Source: Rhinopithecus roxellana (Eukaryota; Chordata; Mammalia; Primates; Cercopithecidae). From it: a stretch of 64,000 nt of DNA. The stretch is from NCBI RefSeq assembly GCF_007565055.1, contig NC_044565.1, positions 47,131,711 through 47,195,710 on the forward strand, given 5' to 3'. Positions 36,900-47,916 of the stretch are shown in pieces. Each line of letters starts with the position of its first letter. Position 1 is the first letter of the stretch. The notes under the pieces are model-generated. The model was not told the origin of the DNA. It searched no databases and saw nothing but the letters and a program-made list of their open reading frames with translations. The position numbers and the translations under genes were made by a program.

Positions 36900-38140
36900 A
36901 CTATTTTTTTTGGCCTTTTTCCTTTTAATTTTTTATACACTATATAACTGTTTAAAACCAAAACTATAACATTGTCTTTCTGAGTTTAAAATGTATGTAG
37001 ATGTATTACACATAACAACTATAACAAAAAGGATGGGAGGGATGGTTACAAGATTTCTGGATTTATGTGAAGTAGTACATAAATGAACTGTAAGTAAACT
37101 GTGGAAACTTATGTATACTGTAAACCTTAGGAAAATCACTGTAAAAAATAATGCAAAAAGATTATGTAAAAGGCAAATAATAAAATTTAAATGGAGTTCT
37201 AAAAAGTATTCAAATAACCCAAATAAAGGCAGGAAAAAGGAATTTAAAAAACGGAAGAGATAACTGTAAATAAAAAATATTATACACGAGTGTATTCCTG
37301 AACCGTATCAACAATTACATTAAACATTAACAGACTAAACACTACAATTAAAAGACAAAGATTGTTAGGATGAAGAAACAAGACCCAATTGTATGATATC
37401 TGCAGGAGATTCACTCTAAGTGTAGAGACACAGGTTGAAATTAAAAGGATGAATAAAGATATACTATGCTAACAGTAAGTATAAGAAGGATGGAGTGGCT
37501 ACATTAATATTAGATAAAATATATTTCAAAACAAAATGTATTACCAGAGACAAACAGGAATTCTCTTATCTCTCATAATGATAGTCATAAGTGCAAATGA
37601 CCCTTATAATACAGCTTCAAGATACATGAAGCCAATACTACAAAAATTAAAGGGAAGAAAAGACAATTCCACAATCATACTTCTGTATTTTAACACCCCC
37701 CTCTCAGCAACTGAAAGAATAACTAGACAAAAAAAAATCAGCAAGGATACAGAAGACATGAACAATACCATCAACCACCTTAACTGATATTTATCTAACC
37801 CCAACATGTCAGAATACACATTCTTTTTCAGTGCACATGGTATTTGTACCAGGAGAAACCACATTTGGGATCATAAAACAAGAAGCAACAAATATGAAAG
37901 GAATGAAATAATACAGAGTATGTTCTCTGACCACAATGGAATTAAATGACAATAACAATAAGATAACTAGGAAAACACCAACTATTTGGAAATTAATGCA
38001 CGTTCAAATAATTATTGGGTCAAAGAAGAAATCACAAGAAAAACTAGATAATGTTTTGAACTATAATGTTAATGAAAATGCAACATATTAAAATTTTGTG
38101 AGATGCACCTAAAGCTGCACTTTGAGAAAACGATATAACT
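36900..38140 (+). mobile_element. L1M ORF2 5' fragment in sense
   Basis: Sense-strand L1 ORF2 sequence (GTATGTTCTCTGACCAC, GAAGAAATCACAAGA). It covers the same L1 region as the antisense copy at about 32.3-33.85 kb, so the two form an imperfect inverted pair. Confidence 0.75.
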
Positions 38141-38596
38141 TTACAATAGTCTTAGCTCTTACATGTAGAAACCAAAGGCTTTATTCAACCAATTTTGAAT
38201 GTGCACAAATATGGGGTATATTTTTCACGAGCCTTTCTGAATAAACTAGAAGACAAGCTCCAGCCGACCAAGAGACGGGGAAATTTTTAGTAAAAGGACC
38301 AGAGGTAAACAATTATTAATAACATACTTAACTGCAGATAAAAGACAGTAACAAAGCTGTGGACATGAGTGGTAAAGTGTTATATGTTCTGAATTGTTTC
38401 TATAATATATATATTATAGAAACAATATAACCAATAAAAACTGGGAAAGGAATGAGGAGGAAAAGGGAGAAAAGTAGAACAAGCTTATTGACTGTCTCAG
38501 TAACTGAGAATCAAAGATAATACTTAGAGCCGACATATCAAGTAGTAGATGTATATTCAATACAACAAAGGTAAACATTAAAAAAAGAACACTACT
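38141..38596. other. AT-rich, no gene; contains the palindrome
   Basis: Probably old L1-derived sequence; nothing else recognised. Confidence 0.4.
38393..38426. repeat. perfect 34-base AT-rich palindrome
   Basis: ATTGTTTCTATAATATA is followed at once by its exact reverse complement, with no spacer. Confidence 0.95.
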
Positions 38597-38892
38597 GGTC
38601 AGGTGCAGTGGCTCACACCTGTAATCTCAGCACTCTTGGAGGTCGACATGGATCATTTGATCTCAGGAGTTTAAGACTAGCTTGGGTAACATGGTGAAAC
38701 CCTGTCTCTACAAAAATTTAAAAAAAACTAGCCAGGTATGGTGACATGTGCCTGTAGTCCTAGCTACTTGGAAAGCTGAGGTGGGAGGATTGCCTGAGCC
38801 TGGTAGGGGGAGGTTGCAGTGAGCCAAGATCGTACCACAGCACTCCAGTTTGGGTAGTAAGGGTAAGACTCTTTCTCAAAAACAAAAAAAAA
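38597..38892 (+). mobile_element. Alu
   Basis: Sense; the target site resembles AAGAACACTACT. Confidence 0.93.
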
Positions 38893-38906
38893 GACTACTA
38901 CTGACT

Positions 38907-39204
38907 GGTTGGGTGTGGTGGCTCATGCCTGTAATCCCAACACTTTGGGAGGCCGAGGCAGGCGGATCACGAGGTCAAGAGATCCATACCATCCTGGCCA
39001 ACATAGTGAAACCCCATCTCTACTAAAAATACAAAAATTAGCTGGGCGTGGTCGCGGGTGCCTGTAGTCCCAGCTACTCGGGAAGCTGAGGCAGGAGAAT
39101 CCCTTGAACCAGTGAGGTGGAGCTTGCAGTGAGCCGAGATCGTGCCACTGCACTCCAGCCTGGTGACAGAGTGAGACTCTGTCTCCAAAAAAAAAAAAAA
39201 AAAA
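38907..39204 (+). mobile_element. Alu
   Basis: Sense; perfect AAGACTACTACTGACT duplication. Confidence 0.95.
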
Positions 39205-39586
39205 GACTACTACTGACTAAAATTGGCAAATGAAGGAGAGAATGGGGTGAAGAATAAAAAGGACATGGTAGGGAACCAATATCTATTATCAAAAGGAAAT
39301 GTGTGTTATATAAAGAAGAGAACTAAGTTGTTATCAAGGTAATCACCAAAACAAAAACACGATCAGAAAAAATATATGTATTTTTTAAAGCAAAGAAACA
39401 GACCAGCAAGATAAAACTTCTAAAGCATGTGCACATGCTCACATTTGTCGAGCAGGCTGTATCTGTGAGACTGCCCCTGGAGGAGGCCATTAACATGAAC
39501 ACCATGCCCCAGCTGTCCCACACTTGGAGCCTCTTAAGGCAGGATTGGGAGGCTGTTCCCAGGATTAGCATCCCATCAATTCTCAC
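39205..39586. other. ZNF251 intron next to the KRAB-B exon, nothing recognised
   Basis: Single-copy-looking sequence; no further exon signal that I can support. Confidence 0.5.
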
Positions 39587-39700
39587 CTTTCTGGCAGCTT
39601 TTCAAGATCTCTGGTTCCTCAGCTCCCAGAAGATTCAGGACCCAAAGTTCCTTCCCCTGCTCCAGCTGGGAGATCAACTCCGGCTTAGGGACAGGGAATC
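39587..39700 (-). CDS. ZNF251: ZNF251 KRAB-B exon
   Basis: A 114-base exon read as two bases, 37 codons and one base. It is bounded by an acceptor (CCTCAACAG before 39700) and a donor (AAAG/GTGAGA after 39587). It encodes the KRAB-B segment F-P-V-P-K-P-E-L-I-S-Q-L-E-Q-G-K-E-L-W followed by a short tail. KRAB-B boxes follow KRAB-A and modestly strengthen TRIM28-mediated repression. Phase 1 on both sides matches the KRAB-A exon upstream and the finger exon 32.5 kb downstream. Confidence 0.93.
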
Positions 39701-40121
39701 CTGTTGAGGATGAGGACACTGGTGAGTTGGCATGGCCTGGGGAGCTGGGGCAGGACACTGCCGACTGGGTCTTCCAGGCCAGGTGGGGAGAGATGTGCCC
39801 TGTGTGCACATGTGTACGCCTGCATGTATGTTGGTCAGGGGAGCCCGTGGGCTGAGACTAAGTACTGAAGGAGAATCCACTCATTAGCTCTCCTGCCACT
39901 AGAGGGACACCAGTGGGGCCACTGGCAACAGGGAGTGAAGTCCCTAGAACTGAGGAGCAAGGCAGGCTTTTCCCATGGGACATGTTCCTTCTGTCGAGAT
40001 CAGACTGATACTTGGGGACAAGGGGCAGGACCCTCTTCTTTGGGATCCAAAGAGCCAAAGCAGCCTCCCAAGCTCCTTAGAGGTCCCCACTGCGAACCAG
40101 GCCAAGTGCAGAGAGCCTCAC

Positions 40122-40251
40122 CCAGAGAGGCCACGTTCCCATAGTTCTCCAGCATCACATCTCTGTAGAGCGCCCGCTGCTGGGGGCCCAGCTGCTGCCC
40201 CTCCGCCTGAGAGAAGTACACAGCCACATCCTGGAAGGTCAGCGGCATCTC
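40122..40251 (-). CDS. ZNF251: ZNF251 KRAB-A exon
   Basis: A 130-base exon after acceptor TTGTTGCAG and before donor CTGG/GTGAGG. It encodes 43 residues of a KRAB-A box: the F-Q-D-V-A-V-Y-F core and the R-D-V-M-L-E-N-Y-G-N end are intact. The usual E-E-W in the middle reads A-E-G, so the conserved Trp is absent. KRAB-A normally binds the TRIM28 corepressor. The DV and MLE positions needed for that are kept, while the third contact motif is altered. It enters in phase 0 after the start exon. Confidence 0.94.
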
Positions 40252-40622
40252 CTGCAACAACACATCGCCGCTGCCCGGGCCATGCCCACTGGGCAGCAGC
40301 CTGCACTAAAAGGACTCTGACCTGGTGGAGCCCCACTACCCAGAGCCCTGCAGTGGTCAGTATGAACTGTGTATCAGCAGGTCCCTGATGGGGCAGCTCA
40401 GAGCTCTGAGGACCAGCCAACTTCAGCCACACGGGGACCCAGCTGAGCTCAGAGCCCCTCTCCCTGTGGGAGGGCGAGTCTACATCTCCGAACCCTTTCC
40501 TCACGGTTGCTATGAGCCCCTGGCTGGCCTTACCAGTTGCAGGGCTCACGGCTCCAGAGGACAGCAGCCTCTGACTGGGATGGGGATGAAGATGAAAAGG
40601 TGGGCACGGAGGATTAACTCAC

Positions 40623-40655
40623 CTGGTGCCCTGGAAGCTGGACTGTGGTTGACAT
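40623..40655 (-). CDS. ZNF251: ZNF251 start-codon exon (coding part)
   Basis: An ATG at 40655-40653 begins eleven codons, M-S-T-T-V-Q-L-P-G-H-Q, ending at a strong donor CAG/GTGAGTTAAT. I remember the human protein beginning M-A-A-T-F-Q-L-P-G-H-Q, so the start is conserved with substitutions. The ATG has A at -3. The 5' untranslated part is not settled. A strong donor, CTGAAG/GTAAGT, lies at 40731/40730, and an AG sits just before the ATG at 40657, so a 74-base intron is possible but unproven. Confidence 0.85.
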
Positions 40656-41059
40656 TCTGTGCGCAAGGGCTGCTGTGGTTTCCAAGAGAAGACAGGAGAC
40701 TGCCCTGGCCTGAAGTCTCCCCCAACTTACCTTCAGTGGGGAGAACTCAGGCTCAGCCCCACTCAACCAGGGGTGTGGAAGGATGGCCAGGAGGCAGAAG
40801 CTGACTGCTGGTGTGGCCTCCTGGGTCGTGGGAAGCAGGTCACTATGCAGCATAGGCCGACGTGCCCTACTGCTCAGCGACTCCTGAAATCCCAGAACGG
40901 CCGGAGCCAGAGCCCGGGGGGGGGGATCCAGGGACTCCCGGCTAAGGGGAGAAAGCTGGCAGTTCCCGTAGTCCAGACCTGCTGAAGGCCCTGGAAATGG
41001 GGTGCAGGGCTGTTCTACCTGCCTGAGCCAACCTGGGGCAAAGAGCCACGTGAGGGTGC

Positions 41060-41760
41060 CCCCTCACCAGGGTTGAGGATGTCAGAGGGAGGCCACGGGG
41101 GTGCTGCCGAAGGCCCCAGGCTCCGGGGAGAGGCCGGAAGCCAGCTGTGGTCCTCAGGCCGGCCTCCTAGGGCCGCGCCGCGGTCGCCTCCTCCCGGCCT
41201 CTGCAGCCCGTCGGTGGCTCCCGCGGCACCCAGAACAGGCCCCTCCTGGACTGGCCACCGCCTCCCCGCGCCCTCCCCGCCTGCCCGCCCGCTTGGCGTT
41301 CCTTCCTAGTCCAACACTGCCCCACCTGTTCGCTTGGCCCGGGGCAGCCACGGAGGAAGCGCCGAGGAGCTGCGCAGCCGCGCCGAACCAGGAGTGGACC
41401 CGCCCACAGCACCCGGTCCTGAGCCGGGGAGGGGGCTGGCCCCCGAGGACGAGGGCGGGCCGGCCGAGCTGCGCACACGCAGACTTCCCCGCCCCCTGCG
41501 GGGCCTCAGTGCGCCTCGGAGAGCGCCGGGAACCGGAAACCAGCCGAGGTCCCGCCCGGATCCTTCCTGGGCCGCTCTGGGGTGACGGGAGGCCCGCGCC
41601 GTCTATGGTCGGCAGGCGAGAGCCCGCGGCAGCTGAGCGGAGGGTCTGGGGCTGTGACGCTGCTCGTCCGGGCCGCGCCCGCCTCGCCCCAACCCTAAAC
41701 CCCCTCCCGAACCTTAACCCCGCTGCGCTCCCGGTTCCTCCGTCGGTCACCACACATCAT
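41060..41760 (-). promoter_or_regulatory. ZNF251: CpG island, likely ZNF251 promoter and 5' exon
   Basis: About 700 bases of very GC-rich, CpG-dense, non-repetitive sequence lie 0.4-1.1 kb upstream of the ZNF251 start codon. That is the expected place for the housekeeping-type promoter of a KRAB-ZNF gene. A possible minus-strand donor (CCCTG/GTGAGG) lies near 41065. No TATA box is evident. Stop codons are scarce on both strands because of base composition, not coding constraint. Confidence 0.75.
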
Positions 41761-42307
41761 GTGTCCCGACTCACCATAACCACCAGAGAGTCGGTTATGA
41801 AGATGTTACAATTATTGGGACTCAGAACACAACGCCCCAAAATGAAGGCCTGGGAGGCAGTTTCCCTCCGACCTTCCCAGCCCTCCAGTCTCAGTTCTGT
41901 TCTCCCGCGAGGCTCCTCACAGAGTGAACCCCTTTTCCCCAAGGCGGGTCACAGACACCAGAATCCCCAAGCCAGTCATACAACCTAAAAACATGACTCT
42001 GATGTTCTCCCGCCTTTCTGTGTGAAAACTGGCGGTAAAGGCCGGGGGTGGTGGCGCCTGTGATCCCAGCTACTCGGGAGGCTGAGGCAGGAGAATCGCT
42101 TGAATCCGAGAGGCGGAGGTTGCAGTGAGCCGAGATGGCGCCATTGCACTCTAGCCTGGGTGACACCATCTCAAAAATAAATAAATAATATATGCATTTA
42201 TTTGCCTTTTCTCCGAAAAGCTGCCTTTTATGAGTTGGTTTTCAGCGAACTTCCAGACAGCAAACACCAACTTTCCCCTAGGCCTCTACACAATAAAGCT
42301 GGCTCAG
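41761..42307. other. unassigned, LTR-like, with Alu scrap
   Basis: An old LTR is possible from the look of ATTGGGACTCAGAACAC...CCCCAAGCCAGTC, but I cannot name it. An Alu with most of its left arm deleted lies at 42040-42188, plus strand. Confidence 0.4.
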
Positions 42308-43240
42308 GCAGCCTGCTTTTATTCCCTTATCTGGCCCCACCCACATCCTGCTGATTGGTCCATTTTACAGTGAGGGGAGTGCTCTTTTACAGAGAGCTGA
42401 TTGGTCCGTTTGACAGAGTGCTGATTGGCGCGTTTACAATCCCTGAACTAGACAGAGTGCTAGACAGAAAAGTTCTCTAAGTCCCCACTAGGTTAGCTAG
42501 ATACAGAGTACCAATTGGTGTATTTACAAACCTGAGCTAGACACAGAGTGCTGATTGGTGTATTTACAATCCCTTAGCTAGACATAAAGGTTCTCCAAGT
42601 CCCCACCAGCCTCAGGAGCCCAGCTGGCCTCACCCAGTGGATCCCGTACGGGGGCTGCAGGCGGAGCTGCCCGCCAGTCCCCAGCCGCGCCTGCACTCCT
42701 CAGCCCTTGGACGGTGGATGGGACCGGGCGCCACGGAGCAGGGGGCGGCGCCCGTCGGGGAGGCTCGGGCCACGCGGGAGTCCACCGCGGAGGGGGGGCT
42801 CGGACATGGCGGGCTGCAGGTCCCGAGCCCTGCCCTGGGGGTGAGACGGCTGAGGCTCGGCGAGAATTCGAGCACAGCGCCGGCGGGCGGCACTGCTGGA
42901 GGACCCGGTGCACCCTCTGCAGCTGCTGGCTCGGGTGCTAAACCCCTCACTGCCGTGGGCCGGCGGCACCGGCCGGCCGCTCCGTATGCAGGGCCCGCGC
43001 CCGCGCCCGCCGGAACTCGCACTGGCCCGCGAGCGCCACTGCGCAGCCCCGGTTCCCGCCCGCGCCTCTCCCGCCACACCTCCCCGCAAGCAGAGGGAGG
43101 CGGCTGCGGCCTCAGCCAGCCCAGAGAGGGGCTCCCACGGTGCTGTGGCGGGCTGAAGGGCTCCTCAAGCGCCGCAGGAGTGGATGTGGAGGCAGAGGAG
43201 GCGCTGAGAGTGAGGGTTGCTAGCACATTGTCACCTCTTT
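42308..43240 (-). mobile_element. LTR12 (HERV9) solo LTR, U3 part
   Basis: Read on the minus strand, the element begins near 43240 with the AGAGGTGACA start typical of LTR12. It continues through the GC-rich body and then a CCAAT-box repeat region (five CCAAT/ATTGG boxes at about 42353-42555). It ends at the TATA-like AATAAAAGCAGGCTGCC near 42310. The R and U5 parts are not seen, so it is truncated at its 3' end. LTR12 elements are known promoters and enhancers bound by NF-Y. It accounts for the second CpG-rich stretch, which is not a host gene promoter. Confidence 0.85.
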
Positions 43241-43643
43241 TAGGGACCTAGGTTGGTTTGTTCACTGCTCAGCCACCAGTCTGGAACATAGTAGGCACTC
43301 TATAAATACTTGAGAAGTGCTTGAAAAACGTATATAAAAAGCTGAAAATAAATACATCATACTAATTGTAAGATTGCAGAATATTTGATTTCCTCTTTTT
43401 CTTTTTCAAATCTCCTACGGGAGGTGTGTAATCACGCTGTGACTGGCGGCTGCTGGCTTTCCTAACGGATATTTCCAATTTACAGGGCTACCAACTGCCG
43501 AGCATCCAAGGAGTCCCTAAGCAGCAATCCAGCAGCTGACAAGGTTACCAGTGTCACTGCCACAGATGCTAGGCTGGTTTGCCATATTTACGTGGATTTG
43601 GTCAGCAATGAGCACGAAGGATATTGATTGTTTCTTTCCTTTC

Positions 43644-43949
43644 TTTTTTTTTTTTTTTTTTTTTTTTTTTGGCAGAGTTTCACGTTTCTCTCTTCTTGTC
43701 CAGGCTGCAATGCAATGGTGAGATCTTGGCTTACTGCAACCTCCACCTCCCAAGTACAAGCGATTCTCCTGTCTCAGCCTCCCAAGTAGCTTGGATTACA
43801 GGCATGCATGACCACGTCTGGCTGATTTTTTTGTATTTAGTAGAGACGGGGTTTCACCCTGTTAGGCTGGTGGCAAACTCCTGACCTTAAGGGATCCACC
43901 CGCCTCCCAAAATGCTGGGATTACAGGCGTGTGCCACTGTGCCCAGCCT
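43644..43949 (-). mobile_element. Alu
   Basis: Antisense, diverged. Confidence 0.92.
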
Positions 43950-43965
43950 AGATTGTTTATTTCTT

Positions 43966-44578
43966 TTCTTTTTTTTTTTTTTTTTGAGATGGAGTCTCAC
44001 TCTGCCACCCAGGCTGGAGTGCAGTGGCTGGATCTCAGCTCACTGCAAGCTCCGCCTCCCGGGTTCTCGCCATTCTCCTGCCTCAGCCTCCCGAGTAGCT
44101 GGGACTACAGGTGCCTGCCACCTCGCCCGGCTAGTTTTTTGTATTTTTTAGTAGAGACGGGGTTTCTTTTCTTTTTTTTTTTTTTTGAGGCGGAGTCTCG
44201 CTCTGTCGCCCGGCCTGGAGTGCAGTGGCCAGATCTCAGCTCACTGCAAGCTCCGCCTCCCGGGTTTACGCCATTCTCCTGCCTCAGCCTCCTGAGTAGC
44301 TGGGACTACAGGCGCCCGCCACCTCGCCCGGCTAGTTTTTGTATTTTTAGTAGAGACGGGGTTTCACCGTGCTAGCCAGGATGGTCTCGATCTCCTGACC
44401 TCGTGATCCGCCCGTCTCGGCCTCCCAAAGTGCTGGGATTACAGGCTTGAGCCACCGCGCCCGGCAAGACGGGGTTTCACCGTGTTAGCCAGGATGGTCT
44501 CGATCTCCTGACCTCGTGATCCGCCCATCTCGGCCTCCCAAAGTGCTGGGATTACAGGCTTGAGCCATCGCGCCCGGC
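43966..44578 (-). mobile_element. AluY (monkey type) containing another AluY
   Basis: The outer element is flanked by TAGATTGTTTATTTCTT at both ends and split at 44167. Confidence 0.94.
44167..44465 (-). mobile_element. inner AluY, Old World monkey type
   Basis: AGACGGGGTTTC of the outer Alu is duplicated around it. Confidence 0.94.
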
Positions 44579-45002
44579 CTAGATTGTTTATTTCTTATTC
44601 AAACAGCTACAGCATGATCAGCAACCTGTGTCCCTAGACACAGAAGATGACAGCAAACCATAGGGGCCAGATGACAGGAAGCACAGATGGTGGCCATGGT
44701 GCTGCTGAGGCGCCAGCTCCACACTGCAACCAGGCAGTGGTGTGTCCACAGCTGTACCCCAAGGAGAGGCAAGGGGAGCATCCCGGACGCAGCCAACCAG
44801 GGTCGCTGGTGTGACTGTCGTTTCTTAAAAAGGTTGCTTGTCTCCCTTAGTTTCAGGAGGAGCCTCCAAGCATTCTGCCAAACTTAGCTCACACAGTGAT
44901 GGACCTTGCCACACAGCTATGTGAAGATGTCCAAGGTCCTCGGGGCCCACGGCAGAGCTGTTCCCTACTCCACTGACCTCCCTGTTTCTAAAACCAGTGG
45001 GC
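44579..45002. other. no gene seen
   Basis: Unassigned 420 bases; nothing recognised. Confidence 0.4.
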
Positions 45003-45297
45003 TTTTTTTTTTTCCCTTTGAGACAAGGTCTCTGTCACCGAGGCTGGAGTGCAGTGGCACAATCTTGGCTCACTGCAACCTTCACCTCCGCAGACTCAAG
45101 CAATCCTCCCACCTTAGCCTCATGAGTAGCTGGGATCACAGGTGCGTGCCACCACATCCGGCATTTTGTATTTTTTTGGTAGAGACAGGGTCTTGCTCTG
45201 TTGCCCGGGCTGGTCTCAAACTCCTGACCTCAAGTGATCCACCCACTTTGGCCTCCCAAAGTGCTGGGATTACAGGTGTGAGCCACAGCGCCCAGCC
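45003..45297 (-). mobile_element. Alu
   Basis: Antisense; ACCAGTGGGC on both sides. Confidence 0.94.
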
Positions 45298-45319
45298 ACC
45301 AGTGGGCATTTTTTAATTT

Positions 45320-45640
45320 TCCTTTACTTGACCTCACAGCAATATTTGACACCATGAACTGTTCGTTCTTCTTGGAACACTCGATTTCCTTATCATCAAT
45401 AATACCACCCTTCCTTCATTTTCTGCCAACAACTCTCAATCTCCTTTGCTAGTTTCTCCTCTACTCAGTGTCTGCCCTGGGCATTCTCCTTACTTTATTC
45501 TACATTTTCCTCTAAGAGAGCTTACCTTGTCTCATTTCTTCAACTGCTCCTTACATGTAAATTACCCCACTTAAAAAAAATTCCATCTCAGACCTTTCTT
45601 CTGTGTTCAAACCTTTAGAAATACATACTCAGCATATTTA
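45320..45640 (+). mobile_element. L2 ORF2 fragment
   Basis: CAATCTCCTTTGCTAGTTTCTCCTC followed by GCCCTGGGC lies in the order seen in the LINE-2 reverse-transcriptase region. Confidence 0.6.
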
Positions 45641-45646
45641 CCCATT

Positions 45647-45950
45647 GGCTGGGTGTGGTGGCTCACGCCTGTAATCCCAGCACTTTGGGAGGCCAAGGTG
45701 AACAGATCAACTGAGATCAGGAGTTTGAGACCAGCCTGGCCAACATGGTGAAACTCCATCTCTACTAAAACTACAAAAAATTAGCCGGGTGTGGTGGTGC
45801 ACACTTGTAATCCCAGCTACTCGGGAGGCTGAGGCGGAAGAATCACTTGAAACCGGGAGGTGAAGGTTGCAGTGAGCTGAGATCGTGCCACTGCACTCCA
45901 GCCTGGGTGACAGAGTGAGACTCCATCTACAAACAAAACAAACAAACAAA
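45647..45950 (+). mobile_element. Alu
   Basis: Sense; ATATTTACCC on both sides. Confidence 0.94.
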
Positions 45951-47064
45951 AATATTTACCCGGGCCGAACACCCACAGCAAGCAGTGCTGGAAAGGGCAA
46001 TCGGACTGTGGGCCGGGGCAGGCCCTTGTTCTCCCTCCTCACATTCATGACTAATACACCTGTGTCTTGGGAAATTCTGGGGAGGAAAATTCAGACCCTT
46101 CCTTCCCACTGTACCCTCTCAGGAGGAGTGGCGGGGAGAGTGTGACTTCATTGGGAATTGTTACCCTGGGGGACGGGTGGCAATAGCAAGGGTCTGTATC
46201 TTCCTCCCGGCTGCATGAGGTACATTCAGTACTTGCATCACCAGTTTCCACGTACAAAAACACCAGAATTCAGGCAGCCTGGCCAACAGAGTGAGAACTC
46301 ATTTCTAAAAATAAAATAAATAAACAAAATAATGATAAAACCGATGAACGACCATGATTTTGCATCTGCAGCCACAAGCGCCTGCTAACTGTCCTGAGAA
46401 ACTGACCCTCCCGGTCATATGTAGAGGCCTCTGCCATGGCAAAGAGCAGACCCCAGTGCATTCTATCTGATCCCAGGAAGACTGGAAGGACAAAGAAGCT
46501 GGAGGGGCATGAGCTACCTCTACAAGTTCCTTCTCCACACACAGGTACTTCACTCTGTTCTGCAGAGAATGAGCCAGAGGAGCAGAAGCCAGATGCTCCC
46601 CTAAAACAGCTTTCTGTGTTTCCCTGGTCTTGAGAGAGCTGTAGGAAAACAATTCTGGCAGCAGCACGGAGAGCAGGCTGGGGCTCTCTGAGACTCTCCC
46701 CTGGCTGGATGTGGGGAAGGAGGTCACCAAGGCTGTGTTCATGCCAGGGCCGTCCCTTATGGCTGGAGGAGGGTGAGCTGTGGGATGGCAAAGACTCTCC
46801 TCTCCAACTCAGGCTTCTCTAAGCCCTGCTCCCAACTAGGCCTCAACCTTGGTCTTTTAAGGACTGCAGACTCTCAACATAAATGGTTTTGTCTACACAT
46901 CGGATGCAGGCGAACCACACCATCAGGGCTCAGCCTGGGAGGGTTCCTGGTTTTGCACAGGAAGGAATTCAAGAGTAAGCTGACAGAGTAAAGTGAAAGC
47001 AAAACACATTTATCAGAGCAACAGAGTGTAGGAGAATGCCTGCTCTGTAGACAGAGCAGGGCTA
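45951..47064. other. no gene assigned
   Basis: 1.1 kb with only a short Alu scrap (about 46275-46330); open frames on both strands lack recognisable domains. Confidence 0.4.
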
Positions 47065-47217
47065 CCCCACAGGCAGGGCAGCACTGGCGGGCTCCTGAGT
47101 TATATGTGATATTTTGGACCCCACAGCCAGGGCAGCACTGGCAGACAGCTGAGTTATATGTGATGTTTTGACCCCACAGGCACTGGCAGACTCCTGCGTT
47201 ATATGTGATGTTTTGGA
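47065..47217 (+). repeat. three-copy tandem repeat at the LTR edge
   Basis: Units of 54, 53 and 46 bases start with CCCCACAG and end with TTATATGTGATGTTTTGGA. The unit end is the first bases of the adjoining MaLR LTR. Confidence 0.85.
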
Positions 47218-47894
47218 TTGGTGTCCCCACCCAAATCTCAGGCTGAAATTTAATCCCCAGTGCTGAAGGTGGGCCTGGTGGGAGGGGACAGGATGACAAT
47301 GGTAGATTCCCCCTTAATGCTGTTCTCCTGAGAGTGAGTGAGTTCCTGAAAGCTGGTCATTTAAAGGTGTGTGGCACCTCTACCCCCCTCTCTTCTCTCT
47401 TCCTCCTGCTTCCACCATGTAAAGTGCTGGCTCCCCCTTTGCCTTCCGCCAAGAAGCAGGTTTCACCATGCTTCCTGTGCAGCCTGCAGAACCATGAGCC
47501 AATTAAACTTCTTTCTTTATAAATTACCTAGTGTTGGCCGGGCGCGGAGGCTCAAGCCTGTAATCCCAGCACTTTGGGAGGCCGAGACGGGCGGATCACG
47601 AGGTCAGGAGATCAAGACCATCCTGGCTAACACGGTGAAACCCCGTCTCTACTAAAAAAAATACAAAAAGCTAGCCGGGCGAGGTGGCGGGCGTCTGTAG
47701 TCCCAGCTACTCGGGAGGCTGAGGCAGGAGAATGGCGTAAACCCGGAAGGCGGAGCTTGCAGTGAGCTGAGATCCGGCCACTGCACTCCAGCCCGGGCGA
47801 CAGAGCAAGACTCCGTCTCAAAAAAAAAAAAAAAAAAAAAAATTACCTAGTCTTGGGTATTTCTTTATAGCAGTGTGAGAACGGACTAATGCCA
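47205..47894 (+). mobile_element. MST-type MaLR solo LTR split by an AluY
   Basis: Starts TGATGTTTTGGATTGGTGTCCCCACCC and ends ACGGACTAATGCCA, with CTTCCGCC and CATGAGCCAATTAAAC between. The AluY at 47537-47842 lies within it. Confidence 0.8.
47537..47842 (+). mobile_element. AluY, Old World monkey type, in MaLR LTR
   Basis: CTCAAGCC and GATCCGGCCAC; AAATTACCTAGT duplicated. Confidence 0.95.
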
Positions 47895-47916
47895 TATGCT
47901 AAAGAAGGGGTGGGTT

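Noticed and set aside
41101..41988. Long plus-strand open frame through the ZNF251 CpG island
   Set aside because: GC-rich composition removes stops; it starts at GTG, has no domain, and Pro/Arg/Ala-rich translation appears on both strands.
42637..43251. Open frames on both strands at 42.6-43.25 kb as a new gene
   Set aside because: The sequence is an LTR12 element; the open frames reflect its GC content.
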